From Ezakiella sp. (GTDB lineage Bacteria; Bacillota; Clostridia; Tissierellales; Peptoniphilaceae), in the NCBI GenBank assembly GCA_022778715.1, contig JALFRW010000030.1, forward strand, positions 62,001 to 126,000: a DNA stretch of 64,000 bases. Direction: 5' to 3'. A model generated the notes under the pieces. It ran no database searches and was not told the DNA's origin. It saw only the letters and a program-made list of their open reading frames with translations. Positions 41,607 to 52,043 of this stretch are shown in pieces; position 1 is the stretch's first letter, and every line of letters begins with the position of its first letter. A program made the position numbers and the translations under genes.

Positions 41607-44600
41607 TTAATTTATTGCATAAGCTCCATTTAGTTTATTAACTACTTCTGGAATTTCTTGTACATTGTTGTAAGGGCTAGCATATATGATTCTATTATAT
41701 TTATCCAAAATTATAAATGATTTTAGATCTAGCATAGATTTTGCATATGCTGCGAGTCCACCTCTATATAAGTTACCTCTTAATAGTTCAATGTCAAAAG
41801 CATTTGCAATAATTTGTAATTCTCTAGAGCCGCCTGTTGAGATAGCATAGCATACATTATGATCGTCAAGCATATTTTGGATATTCTTGAAGTCTATTGC
41901 AGATTCGATATTACCTTCTCCAAATACAATAATCTTTTGACCATTACTGTTGAACAAATCTTTGATTCTTACTGTTTTTCCATCTATTTTATACATTATA
42001 TAGTTACTAAAATCAGTACCATATTTTGCACTTATTTGAGTTCTGGACCTATCAGATAATTTATCAAACATATGTGCTTGATCAAGCATATTAAATGTTA
42101 CAGGAAATCCTTCAGCGTTTAGTTCATCACTTGTTGCTAAACTATTAATTGAAGATTCTAGTATCAATTTCAGATTTTCCCTTGTATAAGGAGCAACATT
42201 TAATAGTTTTCCATTTCTATCTAGAGCTACAATATAAGGAGTTTTTTCTCTTGTGATTTGATAAGTTGCTTGATATCCATTTCTATAGAAATTGTCTTTG
42301 TAATCGCTAAATTCAGAATTTGTAATCAAATTTCTATATTGTGTGAGATTATTTGAACCGGTTGCAAGAACTAGATTGAATTTAGTTCTATCAATTGCTT
42401 TGGCATCTTTCCACATAGATATTGTATCTTTGTCGTCATATTCACCTACTAGCATAATAATTGATTTTTTACCATCTACGATTGTAGACACTTTAGCAAG
42501 TTTTTCTTGGTATAGCGGAACAAATCCAAAATCATTTGCAAATTTTCTTTCCAGACGGTAGAGGTCATTTTCTGATAAATTTGCAAGTTCGTGTGCGGCT
42601 TTTATTGATTCAAAGTTTTTGAATTTTAGTTCAAATGGATCAACTATTAAATCTGATGTTTCAATTTTAAATTCTTCAGTGTTTTCTCCATCATCAGGTG
42701 TAACCGGTTCCATAGGATCCACCGGTTCTGGAGTAACCGGTGTTTCAGGTTCTGTTGGGTTTTCAGGATCGGGGTCAACCGGTGTTTCAATTTTTACAAA
42801 CTTAGCATATATAGTTAAATCGCCTTCAACAATTATTTCAGGGTCAAATTCTTTTGTGCAAGATGCGTCTGTAAACCATCCTGCAAAGTTATATCCATCT
42901 TTTGTTGGATTTTTCGGAAGTTCAACTAATTCACCAACCAATACTTTCACTTTTGTCGTTTTATCTGCTACGATAGTGATTTCAGCATATTTTTCAGTGT
43001 CATTTGTGTCGGCAGGATCAATGTTGTTGGTTGAGGCGTCTGTTCCCTTTACACATTTTTCAAAGATATTAATTGCTTCATCAAATCTTTGATATGGATA
43101 AATGTTTACTAAGTTTCCATATTTATCCAGGTACATTACAAAAGGTCTTGTATTAGGGGCAATACCGTTTAATACTGCTCCTCTTGTTAAGAATTTGTCT
43201 GAATCGTTGTCAAATTTCCACATATCAACAAAGCTCTTCATTTGGCTATTTGATCCGGTAACAAATGCACAAACAAAATTGTAATCATCTGATTTATTTC
43301 TTATAAAATCAAGCCACATTTTGTTTGAATCACTTCTACCATAATCTCCTAATAAGACGATCATTGGCTTGTTGCCATCTAGATAAGTGCGAAATTCAAC
43401 TAACTCGTTTTTGTAGTTATAAACTTTTTTATCTGCCAACGTTTTTCCATATCTGGATTTTATTTGGTTCTTTTGAGAGTCTGTAAGATGACTATAGTCT
43501 CCTCTTTTGTCGTGTTCATCAAAGGTCATATACACTGTTTCAAGTACTTCCGGCTCATCATCGGTGTTAATATTCGGATTTTTTAGAATTTCAAAGTCCA
43601 CATTTTGAGACAACCTCTTATAGCCACTTGCTTCAATAGTTATGTTTAATATATATTTTCCTGGTTTTAAAGTTGTTGGAACTTTGAATGAACTTTCGAC
43701 AAGACCATTATCATTAGTCATAAATTGATATGAACGTTCAACTTCTCCGTTTAAATTTTTGATTGAAATTGTCATATTTGCGAATGGAATGATATTTCCT
43801 TCCACGTCTTTTGACTTCAATATGAATTTATAATCTTCTCCCTGCATCTTAACGGGTTTTTCCATCTTTAGTTCAGGCTTCATGTTTTTCTTGTTAACAC
43901 TTGTTCCATCGCTAACTGTATAGCCTGTCATAGCGCCGGCATTTGGATATCTGGAATCTAATAGCTCTACGATAACTTTGTAATCACCGAATGTTCCTTT
44001 TTCACCAACTGCAACACGAAGTCTGTGTTTACCTAAATCATTGGTTTGACGCATATATGTTGCCACTCTGCCCTTTGGATCTCTTAAAGTATATTTGATA
44101 TTTCTATAAGAGATCGGCTTTTTAGTAACAGCATCTTTCATTTCTACGAAAACATCAACTACATCTCCACGATTATATACTTCTTTTGAGGTTTCAATAG
44201 TGATTATAGCTTCTAGCTTGTTATCAACTTCTTCATCAGGTTCAACATAGTTTGTGCTAAATTCAATATTTAAATCCCTCTTAGCCACACCTTTAACTTC
44301 GAGTAAATCTACATTTTCAAATACATTTAAAACGTTGCCGAACTTGTCTAGCATTAATACTTTGCCAGCTTTTTCAGTGTTAGTGTCGTAATATAAACTT
44401 GATTTTACACTTGAAATTTTTTCTTTTTCGATTAAATCCAAGGTTTTATCAATATTACTATTGAGATCTTTTTCAGCACTAACTGCAATAAAATTGTATC
44501 CAACGTGCTCAACACTTGCAAATTTCTTTAAATTTTGCAGTCCGCTTACTGAATTGAAGTAAACCACAAATGTTGGGGATTCGATGTCTAAGTCGGAATA

Positions 44601-47600
44601 GATATACTTTGCATGGTTTGCATCTTTGTAGATTCTATCAGCAAGTATATTTTTTCCATAATATTTTTTTGCAAAATCTTTGTCTTTAATATGACTAAAT
44701 CTACCTTCTTTATCAGCATCTTCAAACGTTTTTATATTTGTTAACTTAGTGATAGAGCCAACATCAAAGATATATGCGTTGGAACCTTCTTCGTAATTTG
44801 GCTTATTTGCTTCTATAACAAATTTATATGTGCCATATCCGAGTGTTGGCCCAATTCCAAATTCGAAATTGTATTTTCCAAGATCGTCAAACACAATGTT
44901 TCTAGTTAAGAAATTGTTTCCAATTTTATCTTGAATCTTTATGCTAGCATCGAGTCCTTTTAGATAGTTACCTTCTGCATCAGTTGCTTTAAGATTTAAA
45001 ACGAGTTTGTCACCTTTTTTAATTATAGTTGCATTGCCATCTAGATTAATAATAATGTTTCTAGAATCATTTGTGATGATGGTAGGGTTTTTAGCTTCTT
45101 TCCAAGCTTTCATTCCGCCTTTTAAGATGTATAATCTAGTGAAACCACTAGCTTTTAATTTTTCTACCAAATCATCGATGCCTTTTTCGTCACTTAGCAT
45201 TACGATGTAAGCGTCGTTTTTATTTAAAGATTTAATAAATTGTTCGAAAAATTGGTCATTTTTATCATAAGTTATTGCCTTTTCAATTCTTTCGTCGATA
45301 TATTCAGCTTTGCTCCTCAAGTCAAGAATTCTAGCTTCATTTGAATTATACAAATTCAATGCTTCATGAGCTGTAACTTCCTTAAATACTGCAGGTTCAA
45401 CAATTGGCGTGTCGTCTTCTTTAGTTACGAAAACTGCATAATTTTTGGATATAGAAATATGATTTTCTTTTGTAACACTAATATTAAACTCATATTTTCC
45501 GATTTTTCCAGTGTTTTTATATAGAAATACAGCTTGACCGTTTGCATCTGTTACGAGTTCAAATGTTTCAGTTGCATTATCCACATTTTTAATAACAATT
45601 GTTGCATTATCTATTGCTTTTCCATCATTATCTGATGCTTTTATAGCAAGTTTAATAGTTTCACCATTATTATAAACGTCTTTGTCAAAAGCTGCAACTA
45701 AATTAATAACAGGGATTACCGGTACCGGAACAACTTCAAATTTGGTGCTTGTTATAGTGTTTTCATAACCAAGCTTTGAAACTTCTGCCCTGATTTCATA
45801 TGTGCCTACTATTGGAGTTTTTTTCATCATCCAAGTAGCTTTACCATAATCATCAGCATAAACTTGTTCAACTGTCTTTTGTCCATCCGGAGCAACAATG
45901 GATATGTTAATGCTTGCATTTGGAACTGAAACATTGTTTTGATTTTCAATTAAGAAATGAACTTTTGGAGCTTCATTGTTATAGAAAATATCCTTTTCGT
46001 TTCTAATAGTAACATTAAGATTTTGTCCTTCATAAACGCTTTCTCCAAATCTAACTGCGAGTGTGGTTGTGGTTGAAGGAAAATCTGTTGCGCTAACAAA
46101 TGCTTCAATTACATAGTCACCTTCAGAATTATAAGAGTTTGGAGTAATATACATGGTTGTTTGACCATAGTAATCTGTCCTTTTTCTAAGTTCTGTCTTT
46201 GTCCCTCCAGGACCAGAAATAGTGAATATTACGTCTGCTACTCTAACTGGTAAGTTTTCATTGTCTGTAACATTTAAAGTAATATAAGCTTGTTCATTGA
46301 TAGAATATTGTTTCTTTCTAGATGAAAGTTTTGCTACTAGATATTTGCCATCTTTCTTTACGATAAACTTGGTTTTTCCTTCAGCTTCAAAATAACCTTT
46401 TTTTGTTGCTTCCACTTCAATTGTGAAATCTCCAGGTCTTGCATTGTTATTTAAATTGATACTGAAGTTTGCAACACCTTTTTCATTTGTCCTTAATTTT
46501 GCATTGTATTCTCTGCCTTCCGGGTCAATTGCTTTTACAGCTAGATTTGTATATGGAACAGGTCTTTTTACTTCATCTGTTACCAATACACTTATCTTTG
46601 CGTTTTCTTTTCCGGCGTAATAGCTATCTTTGTCGCTATTTACATCGAGATTTAATCTCATTATGTTTGGCGCATTATCATCCACAACTAAGTCGACATC
46701 AATAGGAATTCTGTCCATTGAACCATAGGTTCCGTTAATAACAAGTCTGTAATTGCCTTCGTGGATAAATAAATTTCCGTCAAATTTGAAAGTTGCATTA
46801 CCATTTCTATCAGAATATTTTGACAATCTTCGAATTTCTTGAGCACCATAATAAAGAATTACTTCGCATGTAGCATATCTAATGTTTCTTTCGTATTTAT
46901 CTTTTAGATTTGTAGTGAATACTAAATCTTCATTTGGTCTTAATCTCGGGTTTAAAATGTCATGAGTTACAATAACCGGGTTTGATAAATCCGGTTCAAA
47001 TTTAGCACTCTTTACATTGATTAGATTGATGGCAACAACTTCTCCTTTATAAATAGCTTTAATTGTATATTTTCCTAGTGGGGCCATCTTATCAAAGAGA
47101 GTTCTCATAGTTGCTGTACCGGAAGCATCAGTCGTAACGTCACAGGTCATTTCAGTGTTGTGTGGAGTCAAAATTGTAATTGTCATTTCCTTATTAGGAA
47201 GTGTTCTATTATTTTGGTCTCTTAATCTGATGTCAAATACAGCTTCTTCACCTTGAAGGTAAGTCGTTCTTTGGCTTAGAATGCTTGCTTTATATTCCAC
47301 ACCTTCATCGCTTACTAGAACTCTGATAGAATCTGAAACAAAAGAATTGTCAGTTGTGGTTGCTGTAATTGTAGCTTCACCGTAACCTATAGCATGGAGT
47401 TTTCCATCCACAACTTCAACGATTGTGTTGTCACTTGAAGACCAAGTAAGTTCCTTATTTCCAGCGTCAGCTGGTAAAATTGTAATATTTGGAACGAACT
47501 CTTCATCAATGTTCATCTTTACGATGCGAGGCGTAATTTCAAGTGATTTAACTTTTACTTTTTCATTGTCATCTATATTTAGTTTATCTTTTGGTACTGT

Positions 47601-49151
47601 GAAAGCTTTCAAACAAACGCTTGCATCTTTGATTTGTTTATTTAAGTCTGTGAAATTTCGACCGTCTTTTGAAACAAATCCTTCGCCGTCATTTGCTCCA
47701 GCTTTCGATGAGTAGTATTTAATATTTTTTTCTATTGCAATTGGATATCTATGTTTTGGTGTAGTTATTTTTACAACAACAGCAAATTTTTTGCCTGATT
47801 TAATTTTGGTTTGTTGCACCGGAATTTTGTAATATCCTGCATATTCAAATGAACCAGATGCAATTCGAACTCCGTCGCCTAAACCTTTTGAGCTAGTATC
47901 ATCAACTACATAAACTTCATATAAAGAACTATTTGATGGAGCATAAAAACCAACTTCTGTTAAGAATTCGTCATCTTCTGTTGGCCCATATTGGTTTGCA
48001 AAATAACCGGTTTCTCCATATCCAATAGCCGTTGTGAATCCTAAATCATCGTATTGATATATTTTTTGGTATGGAACAATGTCACCCATAACAAAAACTG
48101 CAGCCTCATTTGCAATTTGTTTGTCATAATAACTTACCCAATAGAATCCTCCCATACCCCACTTGGTGCCAAATGAGTTTTTAACTAACCACGCACCATC
48201 TCTTGGAGGTAAGGTTAAGAAATTTTTTCTGCTATAATTATCATCCCAGCCAACAATTGTAATAGCATGGTTTGGGTTTGAAGATCTTGTGTCATAGTGA
48301 CCAAAAGTTCTCTTATTCAAGAAATAATCATTATAACTAATTGGACTATAAACAGCACCATAATCCATAATAGCTCTTTTAATCATCTTTTGAGTTGAAA
48401 GAGCTTCTTTCTTTTCTGGGAAATATATAACTTTCTTCAAATCCTTTGCACGTGGCAAATTCTTTGGAGAAGTATATCCATAAACGTCATAAGGATCGTC
48501 TTTTTCCAGAACTGGCCCAGACCATCTAGCAAGATACGCAGTTGCCATAGAAAGGTTTCCGCCTGCATCCGGTGTCCAATCAAAACCGTGATTGTTTCTC
48601 AAACTCTTTTCTGAAAAATCAAGTGATTCTTTTGGTAGAAGCACCGATTCTGCAGATGAATAAGTTGCAAAAGCCCAACATGAACCATTTGGCCCTTGGT
48701 CTTTTACCGAAGAAAGTCTACCCAAATTTCTAAGGTCGTAAATAGCCGGGTTTGCAGCTAGTGGAGCTGCACTTCTTGCCATAAACATCATTGGAAAAAC
48801 AACATTATCTTCTCTTAACAAATCATAGTTGGTGTTGATTTTAACGGGATTCGGTCTAAGACCTTTAAATTCAGAATTAGTACTATAATAGTTGTTGTCG
48901 AAATCTTCATTTTGTGGTTCTACTTCCACTTCTGGAGCTTCATCAGTATCTAAACGAGCTTCACCAATAACGATTGTAGAGATTTCGTTATCTGAACTTC
49001 TATCTTGTACTTCCGGTTCATTATCGATTTCAACGCTTTCGATAATATTTTTCTCAACTGAGTCTTCTGCAAAAATAGCATAAGCATTTAATGGTAGCAT
49101 AAAAGCTACTAATAAAAATACTATTATTTTGTTTACCTTACTATTTTTCAT
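41607..49151 (-). CDS. Giant secreted mosaic protein: papain-like (C1A) cysteine peptidase with lectin-like domain, BIG2, serial Ig-like/MG2-like domains, pseudo-rhodanese, InlB B-repeat, four thioredoxin-like domains
   Basis: Signal peptide MKNSKVNKIIVFLLVAFMLPLNAYA; DQGPNGSCWAFATYSSAE, NHAITIVGWDD, VKNSFGTKWG; ILDLRSKAEYIDERIEKAI..LYILKGGMKAWKEA; LPKNPTKDGYNFAGWFTDASCTKEFD. Preferred ATG at 49151 (ORF track 49175). Confidence 0.9.
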   Translation of the reverse strand: MKNSKVNKIIVFLLVAFMLPLNAYAIFAEDSVEKNIIESVEIDNEPEVQDRSSDNEISTIVIGEARLDTDEAPEVEVEPQNEDFDNNYYSTNSEFKGLRPNPVKINTNYDLLREDNVVFPMMFMARSAAPLAANPAIYDLRNLGRLSSVKDQGPNGSCWAFATYSSAESVLLPKESLDFSEKSLRNNHGFDWTPDAGGNLSMATAYLARWSGPVLEKDDPYDVYGYTSPKNLPRAKDLKKVIYFPEKKEALSTQKMIKRAIMDYGAVYSPISYNDYFLNKRTFGHYDTRSSNPNHAITIVGWDDNYSRKNFLTLPPRDGAWLVKNSFGTKWGMGGFYWVSYYDKQIANEAAVFVMGDIVPYQKIYQYDDLGFTTAIGYGETGYFANQYGPTEDDEFLTEVGFYAPSNSSLYEVYVVDDTSSKGLGDGVRIASGSFEYAGYYKIPVQQTKIKSGKKFAVVVKITTPKHRYPIAIEKNIKYYSSKAGANDGEGFVSKDGRNFTDLNKQIKDASVCLKAFTVPKDKLNIDDNEKVKVKSLEITPRIVKMNIDEEFVPNITILPADAGNKELTWSSSDNTIVEVVDGKLHAIGYGEATITATTTDNSFVSDSIRVLVSDEGVEYKASILSQRTTYLQGEEAVFDIRLRDQNNRTLPNKEMTITILTPHNTEMTCDVTTDASGTATMRTLFDKMAPLGKYTIKAIYKGEVVAINLINVKSAKFEPDLSNPVIVTHDILNPRLRPNEDLVFTTNLKDKYERNIRYATCEVILYYGAQEIRRLSKYSDRNGNATFKFDGNLFIHEGNYRLVINGTYGSMDRIPIDVDLVVDDNAPNIMRLNLDVNSDKDSYYAGKENAKISVLVTDEVKRPVPYTNLAVKAIDPEGREYNAKLRTNEKGVANFSINLNNNARPGDFTIEVEATKKGYFEAEGKTKFIVKKDGKYLVAKLSSRKKQYSINEQAYITLNVTDNENLPVRVADVIFTISGPGGTKTELRKRTDYYGQTTMYITPNSYNSEGDYVIEAFVSATDFPSTTTTLAVRFGESVYEGQNLNVTIRNEKDIFYNNEAPKVHFLIENQNNVSVPNASINISIVAPDGQKTVEQVYADDYGKATWMMKKTPIVGTYEIRAEVSKLGYENTITSTKFEVVPVPVIPVINLVAAFDKDVYNNGETIKLAIKASDNDGKAIDNATIVIKNVDNATETFELVTDANGQAVFLYKNTGKIGKYEFNISVTKENHISISKNYAVFVTKEDDTPIVEPAVFKEVTAHEALNLYNSNEARILDLRSKAEYIDERIEKAITYDKNDQFFEQFIKSLNKNDAYIVMLSDEKGIDDLVEKLKASGFTRLYILKGGMKAWKEAKNPTIITNDSRNIIINLDGNATIIKKGDKLVLNLKATDAEGNYLKGLDASIKIQDKIGNNFLTRNIVFDDLGKYNFEFGIGPTLGYGTYKFVIEANKPNYEEGSNAYIFDVGSITKLTNIKTFEDADKEGRFSHIKDKDFAKKYYGKNILADRIYKDANHAKYIYSDLDIESPTFVVYFNSVSGLQNLKKFASVEHVGYNFIAVSAEKDLNSNIDKTLDLIEKEKISSVKSSLYYDTNTEKAGKVLMLDKFGNVLNVFENVDLLEVKGVAKRDLNIEFSTNYVEPDEEVDNKLEAIITIETSKEVYNRGDVVDVFVEMKDAVTKKPISYRNIKYTLRDPKGRVATYMRQTNDLGKHRLRVAVGEKGTFGDYKVIVELLDSRYPNAGAMTGYTVSDGTSVNKKNMKPELKMEKPVKMQGEDYKFILKSKDVEGNIIPFANMTISIKNLNGEVERSYQFMTNDNGLVESSFKVPTTLKPGKYILNITIEASGYKRLSQNVDFEILKNPNINTDDEPEVLETVYMTFDEHDKRGDYSHLTDSQKNQIKSRYGKTLADKKVYNYKNELVEFRTYLDGNKPMIVLLGDYGRSDSNKMWLDFIRNKSDDYNFVCAFVTGSNSQMKSFVDMWKFDNDSDKFLTRGAVLNGIAPNTRPFVMYLDKYGNLVNIYPYQRFDEAINIFEKCVKGTDASTNNIDPADTNDTEKYAEITIVADKTTKVKVLVGELVELPKNPTKDGYNFAGWFTDASCTKEFDPEIIVEGDLTIYAKFVKIETPVDPDPENPTEPETPVTPEPVDPMEPVTPDDGENTEEFKIETSDLIVDPFELKFKNFESIKAAHELANLSENDLYRLERKFANDFGFVPLYQEKLAKVSTIVDGKKSIIMLVGEYDDKDTISMWKDAKAIDRTKFNLVLATGSNNLTQYRNLITNSEFSDYKDNFYRNGYQATYQITREKTPYIVALDRNGKLLNVAPYTRENLKLILESSINSLATSDELNAEGFPVTFNMLDQAHMFDKLSDRSRTQISAKYGTDFSNYIMYKIDGKTVRIKDLFNSNGQKIIVFGEGNIESAIDFKNIQNMLDDHNVCYAISTGGSRELQIIANAFDIELLRGNLYRGGLAAYAKSMLDLKSFIILDKYNRIIYASPYNNVQEIPEVVNKLNGAYAIN

Positions 49152-49155
49152 AAAA

Positions 49156-50562
49156 TCACTCTTCCATATAATCATTAGTTATAACAATTCCACCGCCATC
49201 ATCATCCACATTGAAATCTGGATTTACGCTATCCGGATCATCGAAATCCGGATTTACAATTTGTTCATATGCTTGTAGAGCTTGTCGTCTATTTCTCCAG
49301 TCATTATAGTTTCCGTATTGTACTCGACCATTTCTAAAGCCAATAACAAGTGGAACCTTGTTTGAATCCGGGTCAAAACCTTGTGGTTCAAAATCGAAAC
49401 TAGGATTTTTGTACCATGCAATACCATCCAAAATACCCGGGTCTACATAAGGACTTGGAAGGTAGAACGGATACCATTTAAGTCTGTTTCCATTTACGAG
49501 TTCATATTCTTCTTTGAATACATCGTGATATTCTAATGCTAAATCGTCAACCACTTCTCTTAGGTCATAAATTGCATTTGCAACTTTATCATAAGTTCTA
49601 GAACTATCATGTCTAATTTTTCTGGTTTGTGCAATTTTGTCGTCTAGCATTCTTCTATCTTCTACAGACAAATATCTGTACATTCTATTTCTAATTTGTT
49701 GAATTTCATTGATTTCTCTATCTGCAGTTGCACTTAACCATTTATTTGATGGAGCATATTCTTCAGAAAGAATAGCACTTGCAACCAAGGATTTTAAAGC
49801 GTTATCTGCTTGTACAACTTGTCCGACTTTAACTTGACCCTTTGTAATATTGTTTATAGAATTAAGTTCGTTCTTATAAGATTCTTGAACGTATTTTTCT
49901 TTTCCTTTTACGCCATAATCGCCATTATCAGCATCATTATATCTTGAAGTATATCTTCTTGCTTCTGCCATATCACGATTAAAAATTCGCTTAATATAAA
50001 CTGTAGACCAATCATCCGCAGTGAGGTCAGGATAAGTCATGAGTTCATCTGCTAAATTATCCATTTTTTCAATAGCATCATCAACTGCTTTTTTTCCGCT
50101 AAAAATGTTTAGTGCTGTCATAACAGCAATAAAAGCTTCTCTTGCTGCGATGTTGTGTACTTCTTGTACTTTATAAATTCCTTCTGTTGTCATTCTTTTT
50201 ATAAAATTAATTACAACACCAATAAGTTTGATCCTAGAACTTATTGAAGTAAGTTCATAAACTGCATTTGGATTATTGTAAAAAGATTGTGATGGTAAGT
50301 CATAACAAGTTTGTTCTGAAATTGCTTTTAAAGATTCTTGTGCAGCCTTTAGCTGAGGAACGTTTTTAATTCCTAAAGTTTTACCTGGTCTTTCTACAAT
50401 TTCACCGCCTTCAATAGCATCCTTTTCGCTTAAATTCATAAATACATTTCCGGATTCTATTTCAAAATCATCACTTGCGTGAATTATAAATGGTGAATAA
50501 GCAAAAATCATCGAAGATACTAAAATATAAATTATGAATTTTTTTAAAAAATCGTTTTTCAT
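49156..50562 (-). CDS. Secreted protein of unknown function, paralogue B (~468 aa)
   Basis: Signal peptide-like MKNDFLKKFIIYILVSSMIFAYSPFIIHAS; GGAGGAAGAT RBS before ATG at 50562; colinear with 50616..52025 product. Confidence 0.85.
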   Translation of the reverse strand: MKNDFLKKFIIYILVSSMIFAYSPFIIHASDDFEIESGNVFMNLSEKDAIEGGEIVERPGKTLGIKNVPQLKAAQESLKAISEQTCYDLPSQSFYNNPNAVYELTSISSRIKLIGVVINFIKRMTTEGIYKVQEVHNIAAREAFIAVMTALNIFSGKKAVDDAIEKMDNLADELMTYPDLTADDWSTVYIKRIFNRDMAEARRYTSRYNDADNGDYGVKGKEKYVQESYKNELNSINNITKGQVKVGQVVQADNALKSLVASAILSEEYAPSNKWLSATADREINEIQQIRNRMYRYLSVEDRRMLDDKIAQTRKIRHDSSRTYDKVANAIYDLREVVDDLALEYHDVFKEEYELVNGNRLKWYPFYLPSPYVDPGILDGIAWYKNPSFDFEPQGFDPDSNKVPLVIGFRNGRVQYGNYNDWRNRRQALQAYEQIVNPDFDDPDSVNPDFNVDDDGGGIVITNDYMEE

Positions 50563-50580
50563 ATCTTCCTCCATAAAAAA

Positions 50581-50607
50581 TTTAAGGGGATTGCCCCGGT
50601 CCCCTTA
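50581..50607 (-). terminator. Hairpin plus T tract between the two paralogues (attenuator-like)
   Basis: Minus strand TTAAGGGGA-CCGGGGCAA-TCCCCTTAA-ATTTTTT then ATGGAGGAAG. Confidence 0.75.
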
Positions 50608-50615
50608 ATTACATA

Positions 50616-52025
50616 TTACCAACCGAAATTGATTTCGATTCCTCCGTCATCAATTGGATTAGTCGGTTCTTCTTCATCCCAATCCGGAGCTGTAACATCT
50701 TCAACATTTCTTAGAGCAAAACGTTTGTCCATCCATTCTTCATACGTCCCGTATACAGGTTTACCTAATGCGAAACCTACAATAACATCCGGATATGGTG
50801 ATGGTTCAAATCCGCTTGGTGTAAAATCGAATGTTGGATTGTTAATCCAGTGAATTTTTGCTAAAACAGCTGGGTCAACTTCTTCCTTTGGAACCTCGAA
50901 ATTATACCAAGAAATTCTCATTGGTTCAATATCTTCCGGTCTATCTTCTCTAACGATGCCTGCATCAGCGAATGCCTTTTGATATATTTCTCTTGTTTGG
51001 TCAAAGAGTTCTCTTGTTTCATAAACACCATCAGCGATGCTCTTGTATGTTGCTCCTCTCATATTGATTTCAGCTTTAGCACTTCTGATTTTGTCATTTA
51101 ATTTTGTAATTTCAGTTCTTGGCAGATATTTTGTTAATGATCTAACCATTCTATTGAATTCATTGTATTCAGGGTTAATAGTATTTCTAATCCATGTCGG
51201 AGCTGGTGATACTTCCGGAGCTAAAATTGCAGATGTTGAAGCTGCTTTAATTTTATTATCAGCTTCAACAACAAACCCAACTGTAACGGTTCCTCTTATA
51301 GATCTTTGAATAGCATCTAATTCTGCTCTATATGAGTTTTGAACAGATTGAGCTTTACCCTTTACACCGAATTTTCCTGATGTAACGTCAAGATAGTTGT
51401 TTTGAAGGATTCTAGCTTCTCTAAGGTCTTTGTTGAAAATGTTCTTAATGTGAATTGTTGCATTATCATTTGCTGTTACTTCCGGATATTTTGCTAAATC
51501 GTTCTTCATTTCTTCATAAAGGTCGATTAATTTTTGGCATGCATTTTCAATATCATCAATTGTGTTAAATGGGTTTAATGCAACGGCAATTGCAATTCCT
51601 GCTTCTCTAGCAGCTGTTTGGTGTGTGTATTGATTTCTGTAGATTAGTTCAGTACAACATCTGTGAATGAAATTAATAGTTACACCAATCAATTTAATTC
51701 TTGGAACGATAGAGTCTAAATCATAGATTGTTTGTTCGTTGAATCTAAGAGCATTGGATGGCAGTTGATATTCATTTAATTGTGCTAATTCTAATGCATC
51801 AGCATGTGCGGCTGCCATTAATGGAACATTTCTCATTCCAAGTGGCTTACCTGGTCTGTTAACTTCAATACCACCTTTTAAAGCTTCTGTTTCAGAAAGT
51901 TTAATGTAAGGATTATAGTCATCTTCAATAAGTTCTGAGTTTTGTGCTGCATTTACTACTGTTGGTAAATATACCAGTACCATCATAAATGCGAGTAGCA
52001 AAGCAAGCGTTTTCCTGATTTTCAT
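50616..52025 (-). CDS. Secreted protein of unknown function, paralogue A (469 aa)
   Basis: Signal peptide MKIRKTLALLLAFMMVLVYLPTVVNAA; TAGGAGGT RBS; first gene of secreted operon. Confidence 0.88.
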   Translation of the reverse strand: MKIRKTLALLLAFMMVLVYLPTVVNAAQNSELIEDDYNPYIKLSETEALKGGIEVNRPGKPLGMRNVPLMAAAHADALELAQLNEYQLPSNALRFNEQTIYDLDSIVPRIKLIGVTINFIHRCCTELIYRNQYTHQTAAREAGIAIAVALNPFNTIDDIENACQKLIDLYEEMKNDLAKYPEVTANDNATIHIKNIFNKDLREARILQNNYLDVTSGKFGVKGKAQSVQNSYRAELDAIQRSIRGTVTVGFVVEADNKIKAASTSAILAPEVSPAPTWIRNTINPEYNEFNRMVRSLTKYLPRTEITKLNDKIRSAKAEINMRGATYKSIADGVYETRELFDQTREIYQKAFADAGIVREDRPEDIEPMRISWYNFEVPKEEVDPAVLAKIHWINNPTFDFTPSGFEPSPYPDVIVGFALGKPVYGTYEEWMDKRFALRNVEDVTAPDWDEEEPTNPIDDGGIEINFGW

Positions 52026-52043
52026 AAAATACCTCCTAAAATG

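Noticed and set aside
42700-42795. Short direct repeats (accggtgtttcaggttctg type)
   Set aside because: Encode the Pro-rich linker of the secreted protein; not a CRISPR or mobile element
42619-43092. 157-aa Ser/Gly-rich + strand ORF resembling a repetitive surface protein
   Set aside because: Complement of the Pro/Glu/Thr-rich linker and InlB repeat of the giant protein; low complexity is mirrored coding sequence
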